A stretch of 64,000 nt of DNA from Bryobacterales bacterium. Its GTDB lineage: Bacteria; Acidobacteriota; Terriglobia; Bryobacterales; Bryobacteraceae. The stretch lies in contig JADJOP010000013.1 of assembly GCA_016713735.1 (NCBI GenBank), positions 186,001 to 250,000 on the forward strand, written 5' to 3'. The number at the start of each line of letters is the position of its first letter. The first letter of the stretch is position 1. The position numbers and the translations under genes are program-made. The notes beneath the pieces are model-generated. The model worked only from the letters and a program-made list of their open reading frames with translations, was not told where the DNA came from and made no database searches. Positions 19,966-30,928 of the stretch are shown piece by piece.

Positions 19966-20026
19966 TGTTCTTCTACCTCGTCAATCTTGTCATGTCCCGC
20001 CGCGAGCTTTCGCCTCGAGCAGCGGT

Positions 20027-20821
20027 CTAGTTCAGTTTTTCCACCTGCAGGAAGTCCAGCTCGACGGGCGTGGAGCGCCCGAAGATGGTCACCAGAACCC
20101 GCAATGTATCGCGCTCCGTGTTGACCTCGTCGACACGGCCGGAGAAATTGGCAAACGGCCCTTCGGTGATGCGCACCGTCTCGCCCTTATCGAAGCTGAG
20201 CTTCGGACGCGGCCGTTCGGCCGAGCTGGTCTGGCGGTAGAGCACCGAGTTGACCTCGTCGGCGGTGAGCGGCACGGGGTCCTTGCCGCCGCCCACGAAG
20301 CCGGTCACCCGCGGCGTATCCTTCACCGCGTGCCACAGCGTTTCGCTCATCTGCAACTGCACCAGCACGTAGCCCGGATAGAGCAGGCGCTTGCTGGTCA
20401 CCTTTTTGCCGTTGCGCATCTCCACCACCTCTTCGGTGGGGATGAGAATCTCACCCAACTGGTCGGCGAAGCCGAAGGCCTCGGCGCGCGTTTTCAACGA
20501 TTCGCGCACCTTGTTTTCGAAGCCTGAATAGGTGTGGATGATGTACCAGTTCATGTCCGGGCGCTGCGCGGCGGCAGCCACCTCGGGGGAAATCGTCGGC
20601 GCGAGGGTAACGGCGGGCTGAGGGGGTTCCTCGGAGCCGGCGGCGGGAGCATCCTCGGCGGCGGCTTCCTCGACGTCGGGAGATTCCTCAGGCGCCTCGG
20701 CCGCGGCGGGATCTTCCGCCGGTTCGGCCGCTTCACTCTGGGCGGACATCTCCGCCGGCTCTTCGGCGGCTACGGCTTGCGTCGATTCGCCATCATCGGG
20801 ACCGAGGTATTCTTCAGGCAT
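20027..20821 (-). CDS. nusG: Transcription termination/antitermination factor NusG with long acidic N-terminal extension
   Basis: The canonical NusG part starts at about residue 89 (MNWYIIHTYSGFENKVRESL) and contains the NGN domain and the C-terminal KOW domain (FDKGETVRITEGPFANFSG; ending FLQVEKLN). It binds RNA polymerase, Rho and S10. Before it lies a low-complexity Glu/Ala/Pro-rich segment of about 88 residues. The long start at 20821 has GAGGG five bases upstream, while the internal ATG has no Shine-Dalgarno sequence, so the extension is probably translated. It lies 9 bases after secE. Confidence 0.95.
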   Translation of the reverse strand: MPEEYLGPDDGESTQAVAAEEPAEMSAQSEAAEPAEDPAAAEAPEESPDVEEAAAEDAPAAGSEEPPQPAVTLAPTISPEVAAAAQRPDMNWYIIHTYSGFENKVRESLKTRAEAFGFADQLGEILIPTEEVVEMRNGKKVTSKRLLYPGYVLVQLQMSETLWHAVKDTPRVTGFVGGGKDPVPLTADEVNSVLYRQTSSAERPRPKLSFDKGETVRITEGPFANFSGRVDEVNTERDTLRVLVTIFGRSTPVELDFLQVEKLN

Positions 20822-20830
20822 GGTTCCCTC

Positions 20831-21097
20831 TTATTTCTGGGCGAGCATCTCAAAGAGACGCGAGACACCGCGGCCAAGGATCAGGTCCACACCATAAAAA
20901 TAGGCGGCGAACACAAAAACGGTGAAGATCACGACGAGGGTCGTGGTTTGCACCTGGTCGCGCGAGGGCCAGGTGACGCGGCGCATCTCGGCCTGCAGGT
21001 CGCCCACGTATTCCTTGATTCGCGCGGGCAAAGCCTGGACCTGCGCCAGCGGCTTGCCTTCTTCCATCGGAGCGCCTTTTGAAACTGCTTCTGCCAT
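20831..21097 (-). CDS. secE: Preprotein translocase subunit SecE
   Basis: 88 residues with one C-terminal membrane helix (TTTLVVIFTVFVFAAYFYGVD) preceded by the conserved amphipathic segment EMRRVTWPSRDQV. It is an essential clamp of the SecYEG channel in the inner membrane. It sits between tRNA-Trp and nusG, the standard bacterial order. Confidence 0.95.
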   Translation of the reverse strand: MAEAVSKGAPMEEGKPLAQVQALPARIKEYVGDLQAEMRRVTWPSRDQVQTTTLVVIFTVFVFAAYFYGVDLILGRGVSRLFEMLAQK

Positions 21098-21122
21098 CGT
21101 ATTGTCCAGTCTGTTGGGAAGC

Positions 21123-21196
21123 TGGCAGGGGCGGCAGGAATCGAACCCGCACTAGCGGTTTTGGAGACCGCCGTTCTACCGTTGAACTACGCCCCT
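21123..21196 (-). tRNA. tRNA-Trp (anticodon CCA)
   Basis: Minus strand. Acceptor AGGGGCG, anticodon arm GCGGT CTCCAAA ACCGC, T arm GCGGG TTCGATT CCTGC, and encoded CCA. It lies between rpmG and secE, its usual position. Confidence 0.96.
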
Positions 21197-21284
21197 GTTT
21201 CCTTTTCCGGAGAGATGGCGGCCCGTTTGGACCCACGCCACCACTCCTATTCTACTGCACGGGCCTTCTACTGCACGGGCCGGC

Positions 21285-21437
21285 TTACTTCACCTCGCGG
21301 TGAGCGTGATGCTTCCGGCAGAAGCGGCAATACTTCTTCAATTCCAGCCGCTCGGTCATGGTCTTCTTATTCTTTGTCGTCGAATAGTTCCGACGCTTGC
21401 ATTCCTGGCATTGCAGGGTGATGATGTCGCGGGGCAT
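21285..21437 (-). CDS. rpmG: 50S ribosomal protein L33, zinc-ribbon form
   Basis: 50 residues from ATG 21437. Two CxxC knuckles (LQCQEC and YCRFCRK) show the zinc-binding version of L33. It begins MPRDIITLQCQECK and ends HHAHREVK. It lies between tuf and tRNA-Trp in the conserved cluster. A 16-bp tandem duplication (TTCTACTGCACGGGCC) follows its stop at about 21251-21282. Confidence 0.95.
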   Translation of the reverse strand: MPRDIITLQCQECKRRNYSTTKNKKTMTERLELKKYCRFCRKHHAHREVK

Positions 21438-21463
21438 TGTAGTTTACCTCTGGAGTCCCTTCC

Positions 21464-22651
<1,188 letters not shown>

Positions 22652-22688
22652 AGTGCCTGCCTTACCGGGATCCCGTACAAAAAATGAG

Positions 22689-22764
<76 letters not shown>

Positions 22765-22815
22765 GCCTAGTCTAACGCTAACACAACCACAGTTCCCAAC
22801 CTGCGCGTGCGGAGA

Positions 22816-22903
22816 TGGTGGACAGGGGAGGATTCGAACCTCCGTAGCCCCAAAGGGCGACGGGTTTACAGCCCGTTGCTTTTGACCGCTCAGCCACCTG
22901 TCC
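22816..22903 (-). tRNA. tRNA-Tyr (anticodon GTA)
   Basis: Minus strand, 88 bases with a long variable arm and encoded CCA, as expected for tRNA-Tyr. Anticodon arm ACGGG CTGTAAA CCCGT. It lies 51 bases upstream of tRNA-Thr; the pair probably leads the tuf transcript. Confidence 0.96.
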
Positions 22904-23174
22904 GTCTTCACAACAACCACCGTTTCACGCCCGCGGTTGGCTGATTCCGCAAACGTGCGCACGCACCACTCTACCGGCCATCCTGTTTGAGTTGACTCAC
23001 CCTGGGAAGGACTGCAGAGCTTCCGGCTCAGAGCGCACAACTCCGCTGCACCCTTGTCAAGCCGGGAACTCCATCATGGTAACACACCCGCAACGCGCGG
23101 TCCAACCGGCAGGGAACAAACTCTTCCCCGCCCCTCTTCGCCCCCCGATGCCCGCCCCGCGGGGCAAAGAAAAC

Positions 23175-23201
23175 GGGCGGCCCGGTGTCCCCGGACCGCC
23201 C
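23175..23201 (-). terminator. Rho-independent terminator after the PEP-CTERM gene
   Basis: On the minus strand a stem GGGCGGTCCGG/CCGGGCCGCCC with a short loop is followed by GTTTTCTTT, about 25 bases after the PEP-CTERM stop codon. Confidence 0.7.
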
Positions 23202-23224
23202 GAATTTCGCACTCGAATGGCTCG

Positions 23225-23801
23225 TTAGCCGCGCATCCGGCGCCGCACGGCCAGGCCGAGAAGCCCGGCGCCCATCAGCGCAAACGTCGCCGGCTCAGGC
23301 ACCGAACCGCCGCCACTTGCCGAGGCGTCCACCACCGCGTCGTCAAAGCGCGCCAGTGCGCCGGAGTTTCCGTAAACGCCGAAGCCCACCAGGTTTTGCC
23401 CGGATTCAGGAACGAGGTCACGTCGAAAACTCCCACTCGGTCCCCGAAGTGACCATCGCCCTCAAATTCGGTCGCGTCGTCGTAGCGGAACACGAACGCC
23501 ATCGCCGCGCCCCGATCCAGGTGCCTGGCCCAGAACGATACCTCTGAGATCAGGCCGCCGCTCACCGCCGTAAACGACTGCACAACAACCGGTTGCCGTC
23601 CACCTCCGAGCTCCAGACACCGGATTGCGCATCGGTGGTGATCGCACTCCAGGTGCAACCGCCACAAAAATCGTTGTCGTTGGTCCAAGGCGACAGGACG
23701 CCGTCCTCAAATCCCGGATTGACCAGGATGTTGGCGCCGAACGCCGCCTGGCCCATCGCCAGCACCGCGCCTAGCGCGATAATCAACTTACTTTTCAACA
23801 C
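23225..23801 (-). CDS. PEP-CTERM sorted exported protein (frame broken twice)
   Basis: About 192 codons. The chosen start is GTG 23801 (LKSKLIIALGAVLAMGQAAFG, a signal peptide), which has CGGAGG nine bases upstream. The mature part resembles a carbohydrate-binding or lectin-like beta sandwich (NILVNPGFEDGVLSPW; VVVQSFTAVSGGLISEVSFW). The C-terminus in a third frame is a textbook PEP-CTERM signal: VPEPATFALMGAGLLGLA followed by VRRRMRG. Such tails are cut by exosortase. Frame changes near 23590 and 23400 must be corrected to join the parts. No exosortase gene is in the window. Confidence 0.82.
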
Positions 23802-23972
23802 TTTGCATAACCTCCGAAAAAGAGTCAACTACTCCAGGCAGCTCCTCCGTTCTTACGAAAGTATCACAACGGCATGCGGCAACCGCTCCAGGTTTGCCTG
23901 AGCCCGGTCCCTATTTCCCCTCAGTCCCCCCCGCCGCTTGCCGCCGTGCCCGCCTATGCTAGCCTGAACAGG

Positions 23973-24635
23973 GTGTCCTCTTCCTCCGCGCCGGTGCGCG
24001 CATTCCTGTTTGACATGGATGGTGTCATCGTCCACTCCACTCCGTTGCACAACCGCGCCTGGGAGATCTATCTGGAGCAGCACGGCATTGATCCGATGCG
24101 CGTGCAGTCGCGCATGTTCGGCCTGCGCAACGACGAGATCGTGCGCGACTTCTTCGGCGAAGATCTCAGCGACGCCGAGATCATCGAGCATGGGGCGAAT
24201 AAAGAGAAGCTCTACCGCGAGCTGATGTACCCGCGGTTGGAGGAGTTCATGGTGCCGGGCGTGCGCGAGTTTCTGGCCCGTCACGGCCAGTTCCCCGCCG
24301 CCGTGGGTTCCAACGCCGAGCCGGCCAACATTGAGTTTGTGCTGCGCGAGTCGGGCCTGGCGCCGCGCTTTGCAGCCGTCGTGGATGGCTATCAGGTTGA
24401 GAAGCCCAAGCCCGATCCGGATGTCTACCTGAAGGCGGCCGAGTTGCTGGGCGTGGCCCCGCAGGAGTGTGTCGTGTTTGAGGACTCCATTGCCGGGCTG
24501 CGCGCCGCGCGGGCTTGCGGGGGCCGCGTGGTGGGCCTGCGCACGACGCTGCGCGAGCTGCCCTCGCACGACCTGGCCATTGACAACTTCGATTCGCCGG
24601 AGCTGGAGCAGTGGATTCAATCGCTGCCGCGATGA
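23973..24635 (+). CDS. HAD-superfamily phosphatase/beta-phosphoglucomutase-like protein
   Basis: About 220 residues from GTG 23973; in-frame sequence upstream is Pro-rich and not conserved. HAD motif I FDMDGVIVHST (nucleophile Asp and acid/base Asp), a cap domain, motif II near AAVGSNAE, and motif III/IV VEKPKPDPDVY then VVFEDSIAGLRAA. It acts on a small phosphorylated metabolite, probably a sugar phosphate; the substrate cannot be read from sequence. Intact and cytoplasmic. Confidence 0.88.
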   Translation: MSSSSAPVRAFLFDMDGVIVHSTPLHNRAWEIYLEQHGIDPMRVQSRMFGLRNDEIVRDFFGEDLSDAEIIEHGANKEKLYRELMYPRLEEFMVPGVREFLARHGQFPAAVGSNAEPANIEFVLRESGLAPRFAAVVDGYQVEKPKPDPDVYLKAAELLGVAPQECVVFEDSIAGLRAARACGGRVVGLRTTLRELPSHDLAIDNFDSPELEQWIQSLPR

Positions 24636-24680
24636 AACCCGTTCCCGGCGCGGTCCATCAAAGATGGTAGGCTTTCACAC

Positions 24681-25172
24681 ATGATGCGCTGGATTCCGCT
24701 GTCGATCTGTCTCGCAATGCTAGCGCCGGCCATGGCGCAGCAGAAGTACAACGGCCCGCGGCCTCCCAAGCCCGACGTGCCCTTCCTGCTCCATGCCGGC
24801 ACGCTGGTGGAGACCGAGGTCAGCCAGGCCAAGGAGGAGCAGCGCAAGGATGTCAATGCGGCCACCATCGCGGGGGCGGCCTCACCGGTGAAGACGCCGC
24901 TGCCGGAGCCCATCTTCCTTTTCTTGTCGGAGAAGATCGCGCCCGAAAAGCTGGAAATGTACAAGCTGACGGTGACCAAGGACGGCCGCCGCGAGGTGGC
25001 CTTCCCCTCCAGTGAGAAGAAGCGCAAGGACGCTCCGCGCCCGGTCCATTTGGCGGTGTCCAAGCTCGAAGCCGGGCTCTTCCGCATCGAAGCCAGCGAA
25101 GTGCTCGACCAGGGCGAATACTGCCTCAGCCCAAGCGGCGCCAACCAGGTGTACTGTTTCCAGGTTTACTAA
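24681..25172 (+). CDS. Exported hypothetical protein
   Basis: 163 residues. Signal peptide MRWIPLSICLAMLAPAMAQ, then a small beta-rich protein with no family I can name (GTLVETEVSQAKEEQRKD; LEAGLFRIEASEVLDQGEYC). Two Cys near the end. It follows the HAD gene by about 45 bases and may be co-transcribed. Confidence 0.65.
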   Translation: MMRWIPLSICLAMLAPAMAQQKYNGPRPPKPDVPFLLHAGTLVETEVSQAKEEQRKDVNAATIAGAASPVKTPLPEPIFLFLSEKIAPEKLEMYKLTVTKDGRREVAFPSSEKKRKDAPRPVHLAVSKLEAGLFRIEASEVLDQGEYCLSPSGANQVYCFQVY

Positions 25173-25251
25173 GGGAAAATCGCGCCCCGCGGCTCCGTGC
25201 CGCCCGCGCGCCCGCACCACCCGGCTGGTCTGGCTTGCTACCATCCCAGGT

Positions 25252-25626
25252 ATGTTCAAAGGCCTGGAGCACACGGCAATCGCTTCTCCGAATCCTGAAA
25301 AGCTCGCCAACTGGTATCGCGACATTCTCGGCTTCCGCATCAACTTCGTCTACGACGGCAACTACTTTGTGCGCGCCGTCAACGGCTCCATGCTGGAGAT
25401 CATTCCGAGCGAGGGCGAGCGTGGCTCCAACAAGATGAAGGATCCCGGCATTCGCCACCTCGCCGTCGAGGTTGAGGATTTCGATGCCGGCATGCGCGAG
25501 TTGAAAGCCCTCGGCGTGCTCTTCCTCACCGAGGCCTTTGAAAACCAGGGCAACCGGCTGGTGTTCTTCGCCGATTGCGACGGCAACATTCTCCACCTGA
25601 TCAGTCGCCCGCAGCCGCTGCCGTAA
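25252..25626 (+). CDS. VOC-superfamily (glyoxalase-like) protein
   Basis: 124 residues with one pair of beta-alpha-beta-beta-beta modules: MFKGLEHTAIASPNPEKLAN opens the fold, and metal-ligand candidates are His8 (LEHTAI), Glu54 (SMLEII), His69 (IRHLAVEVED) and Glu/Asp near the end (DCDGNILHLI). VOC proteins are metal-dependent lyases, isomerases or dioxygenases; the substrate is unknown. Intact; it ends 67 bases before the MFS gene. Confidence 0.85.
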   Translation: MFKGLEHTAIASPNPEKLANWYRDILGFRINFVYDGNYFVRAVNGSMLEIIPSEGERGSNKMKDPGIRHLAVEVEDFDAGMRELKALGVLFLTEAFENQGNRLVFFADCDGNILHLISRPQPLP

Positions 25627-25693
25627 TGCGGTCCGCCTCACCGCACCGCACACAGGAGCTCCTTTTCCACACGTTCCCTTCCCAGGCGGCACG

Positions 25694-26898
25694 TTGCTGA
25701 AGCGCACCTTCAAAGCATTCGAATCCCGGGAATTCCGGACGATGTGGATCGGCGCGTGCACGTCGTCGATCGGCACGTGGATGCAGATGGTGGCGCAGAG
25801 CTGGCTGGTGTATGAGATTTCCGGCTCGTCGCGGCTGCTCGGGCTGGACGCCTTTCTCGGCCAGATTCCGATCATGCTGCTGTCGCTGGTCGGCGGCGTG
25901 GTGGCCGATCGCGTGGAGCGGCGCTACATCCTCATCGCCTCGCAACTGGTGCAGATGAGCTGCGCCTTCACGCTGACGGCGCTGGTGGCGCTGGGCCTGG
26001 TGCAGGTGTGGCACATCCTCACGCTCTCGTTCGTCGTCGGCCTGGCACAGGCGTTTGGCGGGCCGGCCTACCAGGCGCTCATCCCGACGCTCGTCAAAAC
26101 CGAAGACCTGCCGAACGCCATCGCCTTGAACTCGATCCAGTTCAACCTGGCGCGCGTCATCGGTCCGGTGCTGGGCGGGCTGGCGCTGGCTAAGCTGGGC
26201 GCGGCGTGGTGCTTTGGATTGAACGGCCTCAGCTTCATTGCCGTCATCATCACGCTGTTGATCGTGCGCAGTCCGTACAAACCGCAGGCGGTCAAGGAGT
26301 CCATGATCGAGAGCATGAAGGGGGCATCCGATTCATCCGCCGCCAGGAATCGATGGTGGCCCTAATCGGCCTGGCCTTCCTGCTCACGGCGCTGGGCGTG
26401 CCAACGATGACGTTCCTGCCGGTGTTCGTGAAGAGCGTGTTTGCCAAGGGGCCGGAAACCTACACGCTGCTGCTGTCGGTATCCGGCGCGGGCAGTGTAC
26501 TGGGGGCGCTGCTGGTGGCCACCTTTGGCCATTCGCGCCACAAGGGGCTCATCCTGCTCATCAACATCTGCCTGCTGGGCATTTTCGGGGCCCTGTTTTC
26601 GCAGTCCACAACGGTGTGGGTGAGTTGCGTGTTTCTCTTCCTGGGCAGCATGGCGCTGATCAGCGCCTTCGCCCTCATCAGTTCGCTCGTCCAATTGATC
26701 GCAACCGACCAGATGCGCGGGCGCGTCATGAGTGTGTACAACGTGGCCTTTCGCGGCGGCATGCCGATTGGCAATTACGGGAGCGGCGAGATGATCGAAC
26801 GCATCACGGCGCCGCCGGTGATCGCCGCCAATGGAGTGCTGCTCGTGCTCACGGCCTGCTATTTTTATCTGGTGCATAAGAAGGTGGCAAAACTGTGA
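25694..26898 (+). CDS. MFS transporter, EntS/MFS_3-like (one frame break)
   Basis: About 400 codons with 12 predicted membrane helices, starting at TTG 25694 (LKRTFKAFESREFRTMWIGA). The MFS signature GGVVADRVERRYIL lies in the loop between helices 2 and 3. The frame breaks near 26312 in a run of five G; six G restore SMIESMKGGIRFIRRQES, so one base is probably missing from the sequence. The family exports siderophores, drugs or other small molecules. Its stop overlaps the GTG of the next gene. Confidence 0.85.
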
Positions 26899-27575
26899 GG
26901 AGCTTGCTGATCCTATCGCTGCTCGCCTCGGCGGCGTGGGCCAAAACGCCTGTTGAGACGGCGCTGGACAAACAGGACCGCGACGCGCTGGCCAAACTGG
27001 CTGAAGCCGCCGCGGGGCGGGCTGCGCAGCCGACCGCCGACGCCGCGGCGCACTATGCACACGCAGTGGCCCAATCGGCACTGGCACAAGCAGCCATGGA
27101 GATGGCCGACAAGGGCGCGGCGCGGACCGCCGCCGAGACAGGCATCGGGGCGGCGCGAAAGGCCGTCGAGTTGAAGCCCAACGTCGCCGAGTATCACCGC
27201 ATCCTCGGCACCCTCTGCGGCCAGGTGATCCCGGCCAACGTGCTCGCCGGAATGAAGTATGGCGGCTGCGCCCGCGACGAGGTGAACCGCGCCCTCGAGC
27301 TCGACGCCAAATCGGCCCTCAACTGGGTCAGCCGCGGCGTGGGCAACTATTATTTGCCGCCGATGTTCGGCGGCGGCGTGGACAAGGCCGTCGCCGATTT
27401 CCAAAAGGCCATTCAACTCGACGCCAAGTCAGCCGAGGCCCAGCTCTGGCTGGGCATCGCGCTGCGCAAGCAGGGCAAGAACACCGAGGCGCGGCAGGCG
27501 CTGGAAAAAAGCCTTGCCCTCAACCCATCGCGCGCCTGGGCCAAACAACAACTGGAGAAGACGCCCGCCAAATGA
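26895..27575 (+). CDS. Exported TPR protein
   Basis: 226 residues from GTG 26895, overlapping the MFS stop by four bases. Signal peptide RSLLILSLLASAAWAK. The mature part is alpha-helical with TPR-like units at the C-terminus (AVADFQKAIQLDAKSAEAQ; EARQALEKSLALNPSRAW). Probably a periplasmic scaffold. The ATGA overlap with the next gene suggests an operon of transporter, TPR protein and membrane protein. Confidence 0.75.
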   Translation: MRSLLILSLLASAAWAKTPVETALDKQDRDALAKLAEAAAGRAAQPTADAAAHYAHAVAQSALAQAAMEMADKGAARTAAETGIGAARKAVELKPNVAEYHRILGTLCGQVIPANVLAGMKYGGCARDEVNRALELDAKSALNWVSRGVGNYYLPPMFGGGVDKAVADFQKAIQLDAKSAEAQLWLGIALRKQGKNTEARQALEKSLALNPSRAWAKQQLEKTPAK

Positions 27576-29230
27576 CGCCAACGCGGTGGACAATCGCGGC
27601 CGCGCTCGCCGCGCTCGTCATGCTGGGCTACTACACGCTGCCCGGCAATACCTTTCTCGCCTCCGACACGCAGATCTATATCCCCATCCTGGAGCGCATC
27701 TGGGACCCGTCCACGTATCCGGCTGACAGCGTCGCCCTGCGCCCGCATGTGACGTATTCCATCTACGACGAGTTGGCGCTGCTGCTGCGGCGCATCAGCG
27801 GGGCTGACTCGTTCCAGGGCGTGCTCATCGCGCAGCAGTTGCTGGCGCGTTTCTGCGGACTGCTGGGCGTCTATCTGCTGGGCCGCGCCCTGGCGCTGCC
27901 GCCCGCGCTGGCCCTGCTGCTGCCCGTGCTCTACGGCATGGGGGCGACGGTGGCCGGCCCGGCCGTGCTCACCCTTGAATACGAGCCCGTGCCGCGCGGC
28001 AGCGCGATCTGCCTCGTTGTGCTCGCGCTCGGCCTGATGGCCCATGCGCGGCTGCACGCCGCCGCCCTTGCCGCCGGCGTGGCGCTGCTCTATCATCCGC
28101 CCACCACCTGGCCGTTCCTGGCCGTCTTTGGCCTCTACCTGCTCGTGGAGGCCCGCCGTAAGGGCATCGGCGCGATGCGGCCGCTGCTCATCATCGGAGC
28201 CTTCGCGGCGGGGCTGTTCGTGCTCTCGCGCTTCCAGGCCGGCGAGACCGAGCACCAGGCGCTCTTCCACCGCATCGACGAGGCGCTGGCCAGGCTGCAG
28301 CGCCTGCGCGGCTCCTACAACTGGGTTTCGCTCTGGGGCGCGCCGTACGTCAGGCAGTACGAGTTTCTCGGTCTCTTCATCGCCGCCGCCCTGCTGCGCT
28401 GGCGTCATGCGATGACGCGCGAAATGCGCTGGATCTGCGGCGGCATGGCGCTGGTGGGCGTGCTCAGCCTGCCGCTCTCCTATTCGCTGCTTGAGATGGC
28501 CCGCTGGTCGCTCATCCCGGCCTTTCAACCGGCGCGCGCGGCGGCCTTCGTATTCGTGATCGCTGTTGTGCTCTCAGCCGCCGGCGGCGTGATGGCCGCG
28601 CGCCAGGGCCGCGTGTGGGAGGCGGCGGCGTGGTTTGCCGTGGGCTTCGCCATCCCCGCGCAGACGCCGGTGATGGACCTCCTGCTGCCGGATTTCCGCG
28701 ACGCCGTGATCGCCAAGCGCTGGCTCATCGTCGCCCTCGCTTCACTTGCCACCGCCTGGGGCGTGCGGGCTTACACGCAGCAACGCCGCGCCGCTTCGCT
28801 GCTGCTGGCCGCCGCGCTGCTGCCCTACTTCCTGCTGCCCACCTGGGGCAATGTGGTGAACTACAAGTTCGTCGACACGCCCGACATCACCGAACTGGCC
28901 CAGTGGGCGCGCACGAACACACCCAAGCAGGCCATGTTCCTGTTTGCCGACGGCGCCAAGGACCCGGCCGGCAGCATCTTCCGCGCCCGCTCCCTGCGCG
29001 CCGTCTACGTCGATTGGAAGGGCGGCGGGCAGGTGAATTTATTGAAGGAGTTCGCCGAGGAGTGGTGGGAGCGCTGGCATTCGATGATGGACCCCGGCTA
29101 CAAGCCCGAGCGCATCCCCGAATACGCCGCCCGCGGCATCGACTACATCGTGCTCACCAAGGCCAACCGCATTTCAGAGCGCCCGGTGTTGTTTGAGGGC
29201 AGCCGCTTCCTGGTCTACAAAATCCGCTGA
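27572..29230 (+). CDS. Polytopic inner-membrane protein, GT-C glycosyltransferase-like
   Basis: 552 residues with about 11-12 hydrophobic helices across residues 8-425 and a soluble C-terminal part of roughly 110 residues (ITELAQWARTNTPKQAMFLF; YIVLTKANRISE). Loop acids near the N-terminus (ASDTQIYIPILER) recall the catalytic loop of GT-C glycosyltransferases, and the overall layout is similar, but no diagnostic motif proves the activity. Its ATG overlaps the TPR gene stop. Confidence 0.6.
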   Translation: MTPTRWTIAAALAALVMLGYYTLPGNTFLASDTQIYIPILERIWDPSTYPADSVALRPHVTYSIYDELALLLRRISGADSFQGVLIAQQLLARFCGLLGVYLLGRALALPPALALLLPVLYGMGATVAGPAVLTLEYEPVPRGSAICLVVLALGLMAHARLHAAALAAGVALLYHPPTTWPFLAVFGLYLLVEARRKGIGAMRPLLIIGAFAAGLFVLSRFQAGETEHQALFHRIDEALARLQRLRGSYNWVSLWGAPYVRQYEFLGLFIAAALLRWRHAMTREMRWICGGMALVGVLSLPLSYSLLEMARWSLIPAFQPARAAAFVFVIAVVLSAAGGVMAARQGRVWEAAAWFAVGFAIPAQTPVMDLLLPDFRDAVIAKRWLIVALASLATAWGVRAYTQQRRAASLLLAAALLPYFLLPTWGNVVNYKFVDTPDITELAQWARTNTPKQAMFLFADGAKDPAGSIFRARSLRAVYVDWKGGGQVNLLKEFAEEWWERWHSMMDPGYKPERIPEYAARGIDYIVLTKANRISERPVLFEGSRFLVYKIR

Positions 29231-29250
29231 GCGCTCGCTTTGCTGCGCAC

Positions 29251-30208
29251 TCACGCGGTCCACGCGGCCAGAAACTCATCCACGTCAGCCCGTGACGGCG
29301 CCGACGTCTGCGCCCCCTTGCGCGTTACGCTCACCGCCGCCGCCGCGTTGGCAAAGCGCAGCGCCGCCGGCACGGCCATGCCCTCAGTGAACGCCACCGC
29401 CAGCGCCGCGTTGAACGTATCGCCGGCCGCCGTGGCATCCACCGCCGTCACCGCGAACGCCGCCGCCGTATGCTCGCCTTCGGGCCCTGAATAGAAGCAG
29501 CCCGCATCGCCCAGCTTCAACACCACCGCCCGCGGACCCAGCGCGCGCACCGCCCGCGCCAGCTCCGGCGCTTCGGCCAGCCCCAGCCGCGCCGCCGGGC
29601 GCTCCAACAGCAGGCAGGCCTCGGTCTCATTGGGCGTGATCACATCAACCAGCGAGAGCAGCTCGCGGCTCAGCGCTTGCGCCGGGGCCGGATCAAGCAT
29701 CGTCCGCGCGCCTTCCTGCCGCGCCGCGCGCAGCAGCGCCTCGACGGTTGCCAGGGGCGACTCCAGCTGCAGCAACAGCCACGCGCTGTCGCGCAGCCGG
29801 CCGCGCAGAGCCTCGGCATGCGCGGGAAGAAAGCGATGATTGGCCCCAGGGATCACGACGATCGTGTTCTGCCCACCGGCGCCGACGTTGATCATGGCCG
29901 CGCCCGTCGACACACCCTCGACGCGCTCCACGGCTTCCACATCCACGCCGGCCGCCGCCAGGCTGAGCGTGAGCTGATCGCCGAACGGGTCGTCGTCCAA
30001 CGCGGCCCGCCATGGCCACGCGCACAGCGTTGCCCCCCACGGCGCCGGCGGCGAGTTTGCCCGCCGCGCAGGCCTGGTTGGCGCCCTTGCCGCCGGGAAT
30101 AAAATCGAATGTACTGCCGGTGAGTGTTTGGCCGGGCGTGGGGAGCGTGGCCAAGGTGGCCACGAAGTCCATATTCAGGCTGCCGGCGACGAGGATGGAT
30201 GCGCGCAC
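29251..30208 (-). CDS. rbsK: Ribokinase, PfkB family (one frame break)
   Basis: About 319 codons. Start GTG 30208 (RASILVAGSLNMDF) has AGGAGG ten bases upstream. N-terminal substrate site GGKGANQACAAG and C-terminal PfkB signature with catalytic Asp in DATAAGDTFNAALA are both present. It phosphorylates ribose with ATP. The frame changes near 30005 (AGRVG to DDPFGDQLT), where one base appears to be missing. No ribose transporter gene is next to it. Confidence 0.88.
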
Positions 30209-30250
30209 GGGGGAATTGCCTCCTGCCGCCCGCACCTCCGAGCGCGGATG

Positions 30251-30838
30251 CTAGGCGTTGAAATCGATGCCGAGCTTTTTCAGCTCTTCCGCATAGTATC
30301 GCTTGTGCAGCAGGCTGTACTCTTCGGTGCCTTCGGTGATCTCGCGTTTCATGGAGTGCACCTTGGCCCGCGCATTGCGGTCCGCCTTCTCCTCAACGGT
30401 GAGGATCTCGGTGAAGGTGCGCACAATTTCCAGCCGCACGTCGTTGTGATCCCTGCGCAGCCGGAAGTCGCGCGACTTGCGCATCGACGAGACAATCTTG
30501 TGCGAGATGTCGGTCACTTTGTCGCGCGACAACTTCATCGCGTCGCCCGTGTCGCGTCCGCTGGCCCGCACCACCTTGCGCTCCTGGAGCATCTTGTTCT
30601 TGATGCGCCGGAACATCTCCTGGTAGCTGACGCCCTCGCGCCGCATATACTCGCTGTACTGGCTAAGGATTTCGCGGACCTCGTCGTTGAGACGGTCCTC
30701 GGTTTCCATTTCCTCGATCACAATGCTTTGGATCAAGCTGGCGGCCACCGCCGGATCGGTGACTTCAAAGACGGCAGGTGACAGCCGCTGTACAAGCTGG
30801 CGCACCAGATATTCAATAAACTCCCTGGGAAGAAGCAT
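30251..30838 (-). CDS. DUF507 family protein
   Basis: 195 residues, mostly helical and highly charged, made of two related halves of about 90 residues (LIQSIVIEEMETEDRLNDEV then EIVRTFTEILTVEEKADRNA; both run into a Met/Arg-rich helix). This is the pattern of DUF507, found in Acidobacteria and Aquificales. Function unknown. Intact. It lies 43 bases upstream of the ribokinase gene. Confidence 0.8.
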   Translation of the reverse strand: MLLPREFIEYLVRQLVQRLSPAVFEVTDPAVAASLIQSIVIEEMETEDRLNDEVREILSQYSEYMRREGVSYQEMFRRIKNKMLQERKVVRASGRDTGDAMKLSRDKVTDISHKIVSSMRKSRDFRLRRDHNDVRLEIVRTFTEILTVEEKADRNARAKVHSMKREITEGTEEYSLLHKRYYAEELKKLGIDFNA

Positions 30839-30928
30839 CCGTTTGGAGACTGGACTCCTATTATAGCGTTCGTGTCAGTGTACTGGCGCGCGGCGCGGAG
30901 TGTCAAATGCGCGCCGCGCCCTAAAGCG

